Part shown: positions 37,760 to 46,586 of the stretch, piece by piece | How positions within the stretch are numbered: position 1 is the first letter of the stretch | Layout: every line of letters begins with the position of its first letter | The notes under the pieces: generated by a model | What the model was told of the DNA's origin: nothing | What the model saw: the letters and a program-made list of their open reading frames with translations, nothing else | The model's database searches: none | Source of the DNA: Agaribacillus aureus | GTDB taxonomy: Bacteria; Bacteroidota; Bacteroidia; Cytophagales; Cyclobacteriaceae | Assembly: GCA_030442055.1 (NCBI GenBank) | Contig: JAUJEB010000001.1 | Coordinates: 1-64,000, forward strand | DNA: 64,000 nt | Reading direction: 5' to 3' | Position numbers and translations under genes: made by a program

Positions 37760-37813
37760 TGCAACACTGTTACATATATAGTCAATAGTATACACAAAAG
37801 CAATACTGTTGCG
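37760..37813 (-). promoter_or_regulatory. Paired-palindrome operator and promoter of the Cys-peptide operon
   Basis: Palindromes TGCAACACTGTTACA (37760-37774) and AGCAATACTGTTGCG (37799-37813) have starts 39 bp apart. The minus-strand -7 element TATATATG (37780-37773) differs from TATATTTG at one base and overlaps the proximal palindrome by the same 2 bp as in the other two promoters. A transcript would start near 37766 and leave a leader of about 70 nt before the peptide ATG. Confidence 0.72.
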
Positions 37814-38151
37814 TTTAAGTTTTGAAAAAATTTTCAACTTCTCAACGGTAAAAGATACCGCTGTTTTTTCATCAGGATTTTATATAAATAAAAAATTTAA
37901 AAGACCAGTATTTTTTGGCACTTAGTATCCCCGCAATCAATGCATATTCCGGGTAGGACGTTGTCAGAATGCGTCACTGAAAGGAGTGCTTTCGGATGAA
38001 TAAAGCTAGTTGATGATTGAGCAGAAATATGTCGGACGCCAACCTGGGTTACCTTCAAAAGACATCACCCAAAGCACGTACCTTATAAGGTCTCCAGGAC
38101 CGTGAAAAACAGGTAAGGGCTTACCCTTTCTTCAAAACAGCCCGGGGTTAA
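37814..38151. other. Intergenic region between the metal-regulated peptide operon and the ABC-2/GldG operon
   Basis: No gene supported. On the minus strand one frame (about 38125-38010) reads KPLPVFHGPGDLIRYVLWV and onward to a stop, with no start of normal gene length; it may be a remnant. Confidence 0.4.
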
Positions 38152-38182
38152 ATGGAAAAGCGCCAGGCCAACGCTTTTCCAT
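38152..38182 (-). terminator. Hairpin at the end of the ABC-2/GldG/DUF4340 operon
   Basis: A perfect 11-bp stem (ATGGAAAAGCG, 38152-38162, and CGCTTTTCCAT, 38172-38182) with a 9-nt loop lies 14 nt past the DUF4340 stop. The T-run after it is weak, but position and stability support a terminator. Confidence 0.65.
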
Positions 38183-38196
38183 CTGATTATCTTGGT

Positions 38197-39147
38197 CTAT
38201 TCCTCAGACTGATCATCTTTGGGAAAAAGACTTTCTTTATTGACAAACAACTTATCAAAAATTTGCAAGCTGCCCTCATCGAAGAAGGCCCCTTCATTCA
38301 GGGTTGAATGTAAAATGTATTTATCTGCCTCCAGGTACGCCGAAACGGTGATCGACTGCATGTTATCGCCGGATATGGCCAGCTGATAGGCAACTGATTT
38401 CCCTTCGGGAGCAAAATCATCGGCAAATTCACTTTTGGTCATATTTCTGAGTCCTGACAAATAGCTGCTCACGGCGGCAGAATCGGCCTGTACACCGTCT
38501 ATTTGCCATTTGGATTCGATCTTGTTAAGCGCAAAGGCGCTATCAGCCGGATACTCAAATCGGACGCTGGTAATATTTTCCGGAGTCAGGCTAACAAAGG
38601 TTCTATCCCTGAAGTTATTAAACTCCTGGTTAAACGAGGAAGATAGAAAACCGTCGACCGAGTACACCTCTTCATCCTCTGTCAAACGTACAAAATTTGA
38701 CATCGACCGCGACGCCTGCTGAAAGTTGAACTTTCCCAACACAAAATCCGCCACCAATTCATCATTGGCAAAGGCCTGTACCCTGGTGCCCAATGAATCA
38801 TTAACTTCATATTGCGCCCATTTATCGCTGGATTTCGCCACCAATCTTTTGGGTTTCATATTGATCATGTTGCCCAGCATCCCTTTTACACTGCTAATAT
38901 TTGCTTCATCCTTAACGGCCGCCCGGGCAACTTCCCAGCCGGTACCGGTTTTGGTAAAGTTGATGTCATCACCTTCAGCCGCAGCCCTTGGATAAATTAC
39001 GATCTTATTGACTTGCGCGGTATCGACTGCCACCAGGGTATCTCTGAAATTGCGTTCGCCGGAGCCTCCAAAGAAGCGTTTACCCAGAAAAATAAAAAGC
39101 AGTACCAGTAGGACGGCCAATAATATTTTATTGTTTATTTTACTCAT
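38197..39147 (-). CDS. DUF4340 domain-containing protein
   Basis: 316 residues. An N-terminal membrane anchor (KILLAVLLVLLFIFLGKRFF, 7-26) is followed by DUF4340-type beta-rich repeats facing the periplasm (VNKIVIYP, FTKTGTGWEV, FVLGKFNFQQASRSMSNFVR, LTPENITSVRFEY). DUF4340 proteins usually follow a GldG-like protein and an ABC-2 transporter, as here; the precise role is unknown. The gene overlaps the GldG-like gene by 8 bp. Last gene before the hairpin at 38152. Confidence 0.88.
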   Translation of the reverse strand: MSKINNKILLAVLLVLLFIFLGKRFFGGSGERNFRDTLVAVDTAQVNKIVIYPRAAAEGDDINFTKTGTGWEVARAAVKDEANISSVKGMLGNMINMKPKRLVAKSSDKWAQYEVNDSLGTRVQAFANDELVADFVLGKFNFQQASRSMSNFVRLTEDEEVYSVDGFLSSSFNQEFNNFRDRTFVSLTPENITSVRFEYPADSAFALNKIESKWQIDGVQADSAAVSSYLSGLRNMTKSEFADDFAPEGKSVAYQLAISGDNMQSITVSAYLEADKYILHSTLNEGAFFDEGSLQIFDKLFVNKESLFPKDDQSEE

Positions 39148-40648
39148 AGCTCACCTCCATTCTTTTTATTCTCAAAATTCTTTGTCGTTGAAACCTGATG
39201 ATACCATAAATGATCACCGCCAGAATAGGCAAAAGAAAGTTTGTATATTTCAGTGTTGCCTGAGTGCTTTCCTCCAGCTGATCAAGTGGCCGTGAAGTGA
39301 CACCTTTTGTACGCAAATCAATCAGGCCGGTGTCGTCTGACAGCCAGTCAATGCTGTTGACAAAAAGACTAATATTATCTGGCTGTACGGCCTGTGGCTC
39401 ACCCCCGTTCCGTGTGTTGACAGCAAAATCACCATCGCCTATCACCACAAGCTGGGCTATACCATTAGTTTCCATTGCGCCGGCGACTACAAGTCTTTGT
39501 AATGGGAAATCAGATTCTGTCCATTGTTTTTGAATATCGAAATAAGTCGGTACCGCACTGGTGCCGGACTGGTCCGATGAAAAGGCCAGTGGCGTAAAGT
39601 TAACTGTTGAATCGCCGGAAAATGTCAAGGGACTTGCAAAGGGCAAGATGACTGTCTCCAGGCCTTTGGTAATGGGATGATCGGCGAAGTTATTTAAAAT
39701 TGGCAGATAGGGAAATTGAATCTGGGACTGGAATGTAAATGGCCCTTGCTGTTGCTGTACACTTATCGACGCACAGCTGGCATCAATTAGAAATTGATTT
39801 TCTACGGTAACTCCCTTGTTTTTTAACCAACCGGTCAGGCCAGTATAAATCGAAGAGCCATAGGCATTCTGCAGGTTGCCATCTACTTTATTCAACGCCA
39901 CCAGCACCTTCCCTCCCCTGGACAGGTAGTCATCAATTTTGGCCAGGTGCGAAGCTGGAATGGTGTCCTTTGGCGCCACGATCGCAATCGTTTTGATACG
40001 ATCCGGAATGTCGGTGGTATCGGTAATTGTCAGGTCTTCAAAACTGTAAAGTACGCTCAATGACTGTGCGACCTGCAGCATATCGGTGGTAGCGGCTTCA
40101 CCGTGTCCCTGGATCAGCGCTACCGATGGTTTATCTGCAATAGAGAGCTTTTTAATACTGGAGGTAAGTGCGTATTCCATGGCTTCTCCGGGCTGCATAA
40201 AAGGAATGGCGTCTTTTTGTTCACCCATCTCTATCACCGCACCCATAAAGGCCTTTTGTTGTTTCATCTGGTCTTTTTCCCTGACATTGATCATGACCGG
40301 ATTAATGCCCGACTGCGCCGCCTCCTGCTCTTTCTCAGGTGTCTCATTCGGATTGATGAATTCGTAAACCAGGTTGCCGTCTGATAAGCTTGCGTATTCC
40401 AGCAACAGATCTTTGAAGTCCTGCCTGGTTTGGGCTATGTTAGGCGGCAGATTTTCGGAAAAGTAGGCTTTCACGGTAACAGGCTCCAGCAGATTCTCAA
40501 CGATATCTTCCGTTGCTGTACTAAGTGTATATCTTTTGTTTTTAGTGAAATCCAAACGAAAAAAATAGTCATTGGATAATATATTGGTTAGTAAAAGAAT
40601 ACCAATAATCAACAGGACTGAATTGTAATATGACTTTCTGGTTCTCAT
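39140..40648 (-). CDS. GldG-like ABC transporter auxiliary protein
   Basis: 502 residues with one membrane helix at each end (SVLLIIGILLLTNILSNDYF, about 10-30, and FLLPILAVIIYGIIRFQ, about 470-487). The soluble periplasmic part has the GldG/PF09822 pattern: RLDFTKNKRYTLSTATEDIV, YFSENLPPNI and SVALIQGHGEAAT. GldG works with GldF and GldA in gliding flavobacteria, but the same trio is widespread in non-gliding Bacteroidota, so motility is not implied. Two nt separate it from the permease gene. Confidence 0.88.
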   Translation of the reverse strand: MRTRKSYYNSVLLIIGILLLTNILSNDYFFRLDFTKNKRYTLSTATEDIVENLLEPVTVKAYFSENLPPNIAQTRQDFKDLLLEYASLSDGNLVYEFINPNETPEKEQEAAQSGINPVMINVREKDQMKQQKAFMGAVIEMGEQKDAIPFMQPGEAMEYALTSSIKKLSIADKPSVALIQGHGEAATTDMLQVAQSLSVLYSFEDLTITDTTDIPDRIKTIAIVAPKDTIPASHLAKIDDYLSRGGKVLVALNKVDGNLQNAYGSSIYTGLTGWLKNKGVTVENQFLIDASCASISVQQQQGPFTFQSQIQFPYLPILNNFADHPITKGLETVILPFASPLTFSGDSTVNFTPLAFSSDQSGTSAVPTYFDIQKQWTESDFPLQRLVVAGAMETNGIAQLVVIGDGDFAVNTRNGGEPQAVQPDNISLFVNSIDWLSDDTGLIDLRTKGVTSRPLDQLEESTQATLKYTNFLLPILAVIIYGIIRFQRQRILRIKRMEVSYE

Positions 40649-40650
40649 AA

Positions 40651-41379
40651 TTAACGACTGGTTAAATTTCTTTTAGCTAAGTTCAATTCTGCCAGCAATA
40701 TGCCGATGATCACAATACTGACGAAATAGATAATATCCCGGCTGTCAATGACCCCTCTGGACAGGGAGTCGAAATGGACGGAAAGGCTTAATGTGTAAAA
40801 TAATTGCCCCAGGAAACCGGTAAAATTTCCGGCCAACACATTAAAAATAAGGTGTAGGAAAAGTCCGGCAAATATCGCCAGCAGGAATGCCACAATTTGG
40901 TTATTGGTAATGCTGCTGGTAAATAATCCAATGCTTATATACGCTGCGCTCATCAATAAAAGCCCCAGGTATCCGCACCAAACCGCGCCGTGATCAACCT
41001 TGCCAATATTGGCAATGGTTATATAATAGGGCAAGGTAAAAGCCAGTGCAATGGCTACCAGTAAGAAACAAGCCAGAAACTTACCCAACACCACCTGGCG
41101 ATCAGAAACAGCTTTGGTAAGCAGTAACTCGATGGTACCTGTCTTTTTTTCCTCCGCCAACATTCGCATCGTAATAGCGGGGATGAAAAAGAATAACGTC
41201 CAAAAGGCAATGTTGAAAAAACTTTGTAAACTGGCCTGATTTACCAAAAAAATGTCGGTTCCATAGAGCCAGGTAAAAAACCCGCTGAATCCCAAAAATA
41301 AGATCAGCATTATATAGGCTATCAGGGAATCAAAAAACGATTGTAATTCTCTTTTAGCAATGATCCAAATTGATTTCAT
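40651..41379 (-). CDS. ABC-2 type permease, GldF-like
   Basis: 242 residues from the ATG at 41379 (MKSIWIIAKRELQSFFDS), preferred over the frame start 33 nt upstream because it begins with the conserved amphipathic helix of the family. Six membrane helices. The ABC-2 motif EEKKTGTIELLLTKAVSDR sits in the cytoplasmic loop between helices 2 and 3. Forms a transporter with the ATPase at 41583-42506, from which it is separated by about 200 bp, and the GldG-like protein. Confidence 0.9.
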   Translation of the reverse strand: MKSIWIIAKRELQSFFDSLIAYIMLILFLGFSGFFTWLYGTDIFLVNQASLQSFFNIAFWTLFFFIPAITMRMLAEEKKTGTIELLLTKAVSDRQVVLGKFLACFLLVAIALAFTLPYYITIANIGKVDHGAVWCGYLGLLLMSAAYISIGLFTSSITNNQIVAFLLAIFAGLFLHLIFNVLAGNFTGFLGQLFYTLSLSVHFDSLSRGVIDSRDIIYFVSIVIIGILLAELNLAKRNLTSR

Positions 41380-41582
41380 AGTTAATCTGGTTTTATGATC
41401 AGGGTTGTGCAAATAGGAGGAAATATTAAATTGGATGGCAGCTTACCTTTTTATTGCATTTTAAACCTATGGCGACCGGTCATCATTTTCGCCAGTGACC
41501 ACAAAGTGGTGGTTCGATAGCAGGCAAGCATACTTTATAATCTCTTAGTTGTCAACCCGTGAAAAAATTAGTAATTAAAGTT

Positions 41583-42506
41583 TTATTTTGTGGTTAAATC
41601 CCGGAATATGTCTTCTAACTTCGTTTCCGTAGGTGTTAATTCGGTGATGACCCAATTGTTTTCAACACACAGCTTAAAGACTTCCCTTTTGGAAGACATG
41701 TCCGGTTTACTTTGAATCTCAAAACGGTTGTTTTCCAATCGCTCTACAGCTGAAACCGATGGTATCGCACGCAATGCCTTTTCAATGGCTTCGCTGGCTC
41801 CATCCTCGATTGTGGTTGTCAATAATTCCTGACCCTGTGCCTGTTTCCTCAGATTATCCGCCGTTCCATCCGCAACAATTTTACCGTTATCAATAATCAG
41901 AATGCGATCGCAGGTGGCCTCCACTTCCGGTAAAATATGTGTGCTTAGAATTACCGTTTTTTGCTTGCCAATTTCTTTGATTAGCTTCCTTATCTCCACA
42001 ATTTGATTGGGATCCAAACCGGTAGTAGGTTCATCCAGAATAAGGATCTCCGGGTTATGGATCATGGCTTGCGCCAAACCTACTCTTTGTCGGTAGCCCT
42101 TAGACAGCTCAGCTATTTTTTTATGTTTTTCAGCATTTAACCCACACAGCTTCACCATTTCCTTAACCCGCTCGGGAATCTGATGACCCGGTACGCCTTG
42201 CAGCGCAGCCGAAAATTCGAGGTAGTCCAGCACGGCCATATCCAAATAGAGGGGATTATGTTCCGGCAGGTAGCCAATGTGTTTTCTAAGCTTTTCGCCA
42301 CCTGATCTTACGGAACCGCCACCGATCGTAATATCTCCTTTATCCACTGCGATGTAATTGGTGATCATCTTCATGGTGGTGGTTTTGCCAGCCCCGTTAG
42401 GGCCCAAAAAGCCAAGGATTTCACCGGTTTTAACCTCAAAAGAAATATTGTCGACAGCTTTCTGGGGACCGTAATTCTTGGTTAAATTATCAATTTTAAT
42501 ATCCAT
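41583..42506 (-). CDS. ABC transporter ATP-binding protein, GldA-like
   Basis: 307 residues. Walker A GFLGPNGAGKTTTMKM (about 33-48), signature ELSKGYRQRVGLAQAM, Walker B LILDEPTTGLDP, switch His LSTHILPEVEATC. A C-terminal extension of about 80 residues (DUF4162-like) is usual for GldA-type subunits. First gene of the operon that continues through the ABC-2 permease, GldG-like and DUF4340 genes. Confidence 0.92.
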   Translation of the reverse strand: MDIKIDNLTKNYGPQKAVDNISFEVKTGEILGFLGPNGAGKTTTMKMITNYIAVDKGDITIGGGSVRSGGEKLRKHIGYLPEHNPLYLDMAVLDYLEFSAALQGVPGHQIPERVKEMVKLCGLNAEKHKKIAELSKGYRQRVGLAQAMIHNPEILILDEPTTGLDPNQIVEIRKLIKEIGKQKTVILSTHILPEVEATCDRILIIDNGKIVADGTADNLRKQAQGQELLTTTIEDGASEAIEKALRAIPSVSAVERLENNRFEIQSKPDMSSKREVFKLCVENNWVITELTPTETKLEDIFRDLTTK

Positions 42507-42729
42507 TATATACTTAGGATTTAAAAAAAGTTAGTGAAAGATTTTTTTACGGTTGCAATAATAAAAAATTATAGGAATTATTAGAAATTTATTCCTTTGG
42601 CAAAACAAGCTTTTGCTGCTCTGTTCTTCGATTAAGCACGCTGACACATTATCTGCTATTTCAAAATAGCTCGTTGTCCGTCTGCATTCGAAGTCTTTCT
42701 GGATCCCAATCCTGGCCTTTACCTACATG

Positions 42730-43260
42730 CTATATGGTATTACGCAATATTCCCGAGTAGGCTTTCCACGGGCCAATTTGGTCGCCGTATAGCTTCACCA
42801 TCACCCGGGTCATCTGGTGAATGTGACTCAGATCGTGTATGGTCCATGTGGCTATCAGTTGCTTCAGCGTTACTGTTCCCAGCTCAGGGTGTGTTCCGGT
42901 TTTAAGAAGATCTTGCTCTGTAAGTTTCAGTGCATCCAGCTTTTGCAGATTCTCAGCGCGTAATTGTGTAAACGTTTTCAGCAGTTCTTCCAACGTCTGG
43001 CCTTTAGAGTTTTCAAACTGGGCAAAGCGATCAAACGGCACAAAAGTTTTATCGCCTTCCCGCCTCAGAATGATCTCCGTTCGCGGTATCCAGTCGGTTT
43101 TTTCACCGTGAATTAAATGTCCGATAATGTCGTAGGCACTCCAGGTATTTTCGCCCTCATTTTGATGGGTCCAGGCCGGCGATAAATCCAATAACAATTT
43201 ATTTAAAACAGCGGGTGTACGCGCTAATATTTTGATCGATTCCTTCAGGTCAAATTCCAT
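42730..43260 (-). CDS. DinB-family (four-helix bundle) protein
   Basis: 176 residues. The three family His residues are visible in TWSAYDIIGHLIHGEKTDW and in WTIHDLSHIHQMTRVM near the C-terminus; they usually form a nickel- or zinc-type metal site in bacterial DinB/YfiT proteins, some of which are thiol-transferases. No partner gene indicates the substrate. It lies 27 nt downstream of the oxidoreductase gene and may share its transcript, although the two functions are not known to be linked. Confidence 0.85.
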   Translation of the reverse strand: MEFDLKESIKILARTPAVLNKLLLDLSPAWTHQNEGENTWSAYDIIGHLIHGEKTDWIPRTEIILRREGDKTFVPFDRFAQFENSKGQTLEELLKTFTQLRAENLQKLDALKLTEQDLLKTGTHPELGTVTLKQLIATWTIHDLSHIHQMTRVMVKLYGDQIGPWKAYSGILRNTI

Positions 43261-43287
43261 GTCGTGAAATTGGTTAGGTTTAGCTGA

Positions 43288-44637
43288 TCATATGCCAGGC
43301 AATTCCCATCCGTTTTGGTAATCAGTAAGCAACAGCTTATTAGCAGCCTCATCATCTTTAAATTTACCGGCGGCCTGGTCCCAATAGACTTTACGACCGG
43401 TTTTATAGGCAATGTTGCCCATATGTGCGTTGATGGCTGCCAGGCTTCCGGATTTAATGGGTGTTTTTAACCCGGACGGATCGTTTTTTTTGACAGCATC
43501 GATAAAGTTTTGGGTATGTAAATCCAGGTACTTTACCTTTGCAGGTTTTTGATAGGCCTCGATAGGCGCCATCTTATTTTCTGCCGATTTACTATAGCCA
43601 ACCGACCTCTTCTCCACCATTACCTCATACCCACCCCGATTTACAACCAGGGTACCGTTGTTGCCAATGAAGGCGATACCTTCTCTGCGCCCATATGGGC
43701 CGTTATCAATGCCGGTAGCGTGCTCCCACAACATGTTGAATCCGTCGTACTCAAAGATGGCCTGCAGGGTATCCGGCGTTTCGGACGCGTCGTCGGGATA
43801 GGCGATTTTTCCGCCCGTAGCCATTACTGAAACCGGCGCAATTGCCTTCATAAAATAAAGCGCAATATCAATTTCATGGACGCCCCAGTCGGTCATCAGC
43901 CCTCCGGCGTAATCCCAAAACCAACGAAAATTGAAATGGAACCGGTTTTGATTAAACGGCCTTTTCGGCGCCGGTCCCAGCCAAAAATCATAATCAACAC
44001 CTTTTGGAACCTGCGAGTCGGCCAATTTAGGGACCGGCTTCATCCAACCCTGATAGGCCCATACTTTTACCAGGCGTATATTTCCCAGTACCCCCGATTG
44101 AAGAACTTCCAGCGCCTTTTGGTAATGCGTACCGCTGCGTTGCCATTGGCCGACCTGAACCACCTTTTGCGATTTTTCAGCGGCGCCAACCATTATGTTA
44201 CATTCTTCTATCGAATTGGCCAGCGGTTTTTCCACATACACGTGCTTACCATTTTGCACGGCATCCACCATCATTTTACAATGCCAGTGATCCGGGCTTC
44301 CGATGATCACCGCATCTATGGCCTCATCAGCCAGCAAATCGCGGTAATCGCCATATACTTTAGGTTTATTTTTTCGCAGCTTCGCATAGTCGCCCAGCCG
44401 GCGATTGACGACGTTTTGATCTACGTCACAAAGACCTACCAAATCCACATCGTTCATTTTCAACATTGAATTGGTATTGGACCACCCCATACCGTTACAA
44501 CCTATTACGCCTATCTGCAGCTTATCATTAGGAGAAAGCCGGCTATTAATTTTGGGACTCGCCATCAATGATGGGCTGCCCAATACACCGCCAGCCAATA
44601 GGGTTGAAGCCTGTTTAGCAAATACTCTTCTTTTCAT
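43288..44637 (-). CDS. TAT-exported Gfo/Idh/MocA-family oxidoreductase
   Basis: 449 residues from the ATG at 44637, chosen because it gives a twin-arginine signal (MKRRVFAKQASTLLAGG); the 16 codons upstream in the same frame are not needed. The NAD(P)-binding Rossmann motif is IGVIGCNGMGWSNT, and the family EKP motif is in GKHVYVEKPLANS (about 130-142). The C-terminal dehydrogenase domain contains WLGPAPKRPFNQNRFHFN, FRWFWDYAGGLMTDWGVH and EIDIAL. Bacteroidota have many exported members of this class that act on sugars or sugar acids in the periplasm. Confidence 0.92.
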   Translation of the reverse strand: MKRRVFAKQASTLLAGGVLGSPSLMASPKINSRLSPNDKLQIGVIGCNGMGWSNTNSMLKMNDVDLVGLCDVDQNVVNRRLGDYAKLRKNKPKVYGDYRDLLADEAIDAVIIGSPDHWHCKMMVDAVQNGKHVYVEKPLANSIEECNIMVGAAEKSQKVVQVGQWQRSGTHYQKALEVLQSGVLGNIRLVKVWAYQGWMKPVPKLADSQVPKGVDYDFWLGPAPKRPFNQNRFHFNFRWFWDYAGGLMTDWGVHEIDIALYFMKAIAPVSVMATGGKIAYPDDASETPDTLQAIFEYDGFNMLWEHATGIDNGPYGRREGIAFIGNNGTLVVNRGGYEVMVEKRSVGYSKSAENKMAPIEAYQKPAKVKYLDLHTQNFIDAVKKNDPSGLKTPIKSGSLAAINAHMGNIAYKTGRKVYWDQAAGKFKDDEAANKLLLTDYQNGWELPGI

Positions 44638-44681
44638 AACTTTTGTAATTAGCCACAAAATATACAATAATTTGGCACACA

Positions 44682-44750
44682 GCACAAGCAGGACGCTTGC
44701 GCTGGGACGCGCAAAAAACGCGAAAACCGGCGCAAGCGTCCCGCTTGTGC
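44682..44750. repeat. REP-type palindrome, left of the REP-associated transposase
   Basis: 21-bp arms at 44682-44702 (GCACAAGCAGGACGCTTGCGC) -- shown only in part here as GCACAAGCAGGACGCTTGCG -- and 44730-44750, with one mismatch, around an inner CGCG/CGCG pairing. The core GGGACGCTTGCGC is shared with the palindrome on the other side of the transposase gene. Long imperfect GC-rich hairpins of this kind are the substrates of REP-associated tyrosine transposases. Confidence 0.85.
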
Positions 44751-44831
44751 CAGTGCATATTAATTTTGATTAGTCACAATTTGAAACTAAATTTAAAATT
44801 CCTATCCCCCTAATTGGTTTTCACGACAGTC

Positions 44832-45389
44832 ATGAGCAGAAAATATAAAATTAGGGATCAGAGTCAGCTATATTTTGTCACGTTTACGGTAATTCATTGG
44901 ATCGATGTATTTACCCGTGATAAATATCGAAGTATATTTTTAGACAGCATCAAATATTGCCAGCTTAACAAGGGCCTGGAAGTCTATGCCTGGTGCATAA
45001 TGACCAATCATGTTCATATGATCCTGGGAACCAATGACAAAAAATTGGAAGATATTATCAGGGATTTGAAAAGTTTTACCTCAAGATCTATCCGAAAAGA
45101 ATTGGAGGATAGGCAAAACCGTTACGAGAGCAGGAAAATGTGGATGCTTAAAATGATGAAAGACGCTGGTAAAAGCAATAACAATAACAAAGATTTTCAG
45201 CTTTGGCAACAGCATTTCCATCCCATCGAGCTTAATTACAATTTTAAGACGGAGCAAAAATTAAATTATATCCACAACAACCCCGTGGTGGCTGGGTTTG
45301 TAGAAAGCCCCGAGATGTGGAAATATAGCAGTGCCAAGGATTATTATGGGCTTGGTAAGGGGTTGATTGATGTTATTCTTATTAATTGA
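44832..45389 (+). mobile_element. REP-associated tyrosine transposase (RAYT, Y1_Tnp/IS200-like)
   Basis: 185 residues from the ATG at 44832. The catalytic HxH is in AWCIMTNHVHMILGT (about 54-68), the single catalytic Tyr is in QKLNYIHNNPVVAGFVE, and the family tail is MWKYSSAKDYYG. RAYTs are single-copy, domesticated relatives of IS200/IS605 transposases that process REP hairpins. REP palindromes flank the gene on both sides (44682-44750, 45404-45470). It is intact. The right-hand palindrome ends about 47 bp before the cyclase-like gene, so the element sits in that gene's promoter region. Confidence 0.93.
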
Positions 45390-45403
45390 CGTGTAGCACA
45401 GCC

Positions 45404-45470
45404 CAAGCGGGACGCTTGCGCCACCCCCATGGGGGGTGGGACGCGAAAACTGGCGCAAGCATCCCGCTTG
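45404..45470. repeat. REP-type palindrome, right of the REP-associated transposase
   Basis: 20-bp arms CAAGCGGGACGCTTGCGCCA (45404-45423) and 45451-45470, one mismatch, with an inner CCACCCCC/GGGGGGTGG hairpin. It shares its outer arms with the left palindrome, but the loop differs. Confidence 0.85.
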
Positions 45471-45516
45471 TGTCCGCGCATAATTTTGCTATCTTTAAAA
45501 GTTATTTTTTAATAAA

Positions 45517-46584
45517 ATGAGTTTGTCCCTATATCAACTCAGAAAATTACGTATTACAGCATATCTTGTGGCAGTGGGCGTAGTAGCAGGGCCCTTTTAC
45601 GTAATTTTCTCGGATGGATTTGATCACCTCTTTCCTTATATCAATAGTATGATCGGAGGAGTAATGGGGGCGCTATTTATTAGCTGGGTTGAGCTGGAAT
45701 TGTTGTCGGGAAAGAAACGATTTTTAAAATTTTACTATGTGCTGCTGATCCGGACCGGGCTTTACGGATTAGTAATTCCCTCGATGCTATTTCTGATATT
45801 TGTCATCTCTCGCATGGTCAGGTATGACCTGTCTTTTGGTGGCGTATTATCCAGCAGTGAATTCCAGAACTACATCTATGAACAAGACTTTAATGTAGCC
45901 ATCGCCTATGCCATCGTACTTTCATTTTTGGCAAGTTTTAGCTATCAAATGAGCCGCAAGATGGGGCAGGGCGTATTGCTCAGTTTTATGATCGGCAGGT
46001 TTTATCATCCCATCAAAGACGAAAAAGTATTTATGTTCATCAACCTCAAAAACTCAAATGAGGTAATCAATAAAGTTGGTCGCTTTAATTTTCACCGGTT
46101 CTTGAAAGATGTCACCTATCATATCGCCCCTCCTATCTTGATACATCATGGAATTATCCATCACTATGTCGAAGATGAAATTGTTATCTACTGGGATAAA
46201 AAATCTGCCTTTAAAAGAGCGCATTGTATTAACACTTTCTTCTCTATTATCGGCAGGTTTGAAACATTAAAGGAAGATTATTTACAAAAATATGGACACA
46301 CACCTCAATTTCAGGCAGCGCTGCATGCCGGGGAAGTTATCCAGGGCGAAATTGGTGAGCTAAAAAGTGAAATAGCTTTTTATGGCGATCCGGTCAACAC
46401 CACTTCAAGGATCCTGGGCCAATGCCAGCTGCTGCAAAAACCGTTTCTGGTTTCCGAGCAGATTAAAAATAACGTGCAACTTCTTCCCGACTTTGAGTGG
46501 GTAGATTGTGGCGTGTTAACCTTAAAGGGAAAGGATGATAAAACCCATTTATACAGTGTAAAAAAGACGGCATTGTCCGATTGA
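45517..46584 (+). CDS. Membrane-anchored class III nucleotidyl-cyclase homologue, copy 1 (Asn/Arg half, first metal Asp lost)
   Basis: 355 residues with four membrane helices (about 11-31, 41-62, 72-98, 127-143) and a class III cyclase domain at about 165-350. In the metal-binding motif the first Asp is replaced by Asn (N176 in FINLKNS); the second Asp is present (D220 in YVEDE, where the usual Gly is Glu). The transition-state residues are intact: N294 and R298 in GDPVNTTSRI. Alone it should be inactive or weak. The gene directly follows the RAYT/REP unit and nearly overlaps a paralogue with the opposite set of losses, so the two probably form a heterodimer, like the C1 and C2 halves of mammalian adenylyl cyclases. 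Confidence 0.85.
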   Translation: MSLSLYQLRKLRITAYLVAVGVVAGPFYVIFSDGFDHLFPYINSMIGGVMGALFISWVELELLSGKKRFLKFYYVLLIRTGLYGLVIPSMLFLIFVISRMVRYDLSFGGVLSSSEFQNYIYEQDFNVAIAYAIVLSFLASFSYQMSRKMGQGVLLSFMIGRFYHPIKDEKVFMFINLKNSNEVINKVGRFNFHRFLKDVTYHIAPPILIHHGIIHHYVEDEIVIYWDKKSAFKRAHCINTFFSIIGRFETLKEDYLQKYGHTPQFQAALHAGEVIQGEIGELKSEIAFYGDPVNTTSRILGQCQLLQKPFLVSEQIKNNVQLLPDFEWVDCGVLTLKGKDDKTHLYSVKKTALSD

Positions 46585-46586
46585 TT

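Noticed and set aside
37586-37837. 83-residue version of the Cys peptide starting at 37837
   Set aside because: The promoter and both operator palindromes lie inside that extension, so a transcript could not encode it. The 36-residue form from 37696 is used.
38010-38130. Coding-like minus-strand segment with HGPGDLIRYVLWV
   Set aside because: No start codon of reasonable distance, ends after about 40 codons, no family; treated as remnant or chance.
38197-42506. Gliding-motility gldA/gldF/gldG assignment
   Set aside because: The proteins are GldA/F/G-like, but the same trio with DUF4340 is widespread in non-gliding bacteria, so gene symbols were not given.
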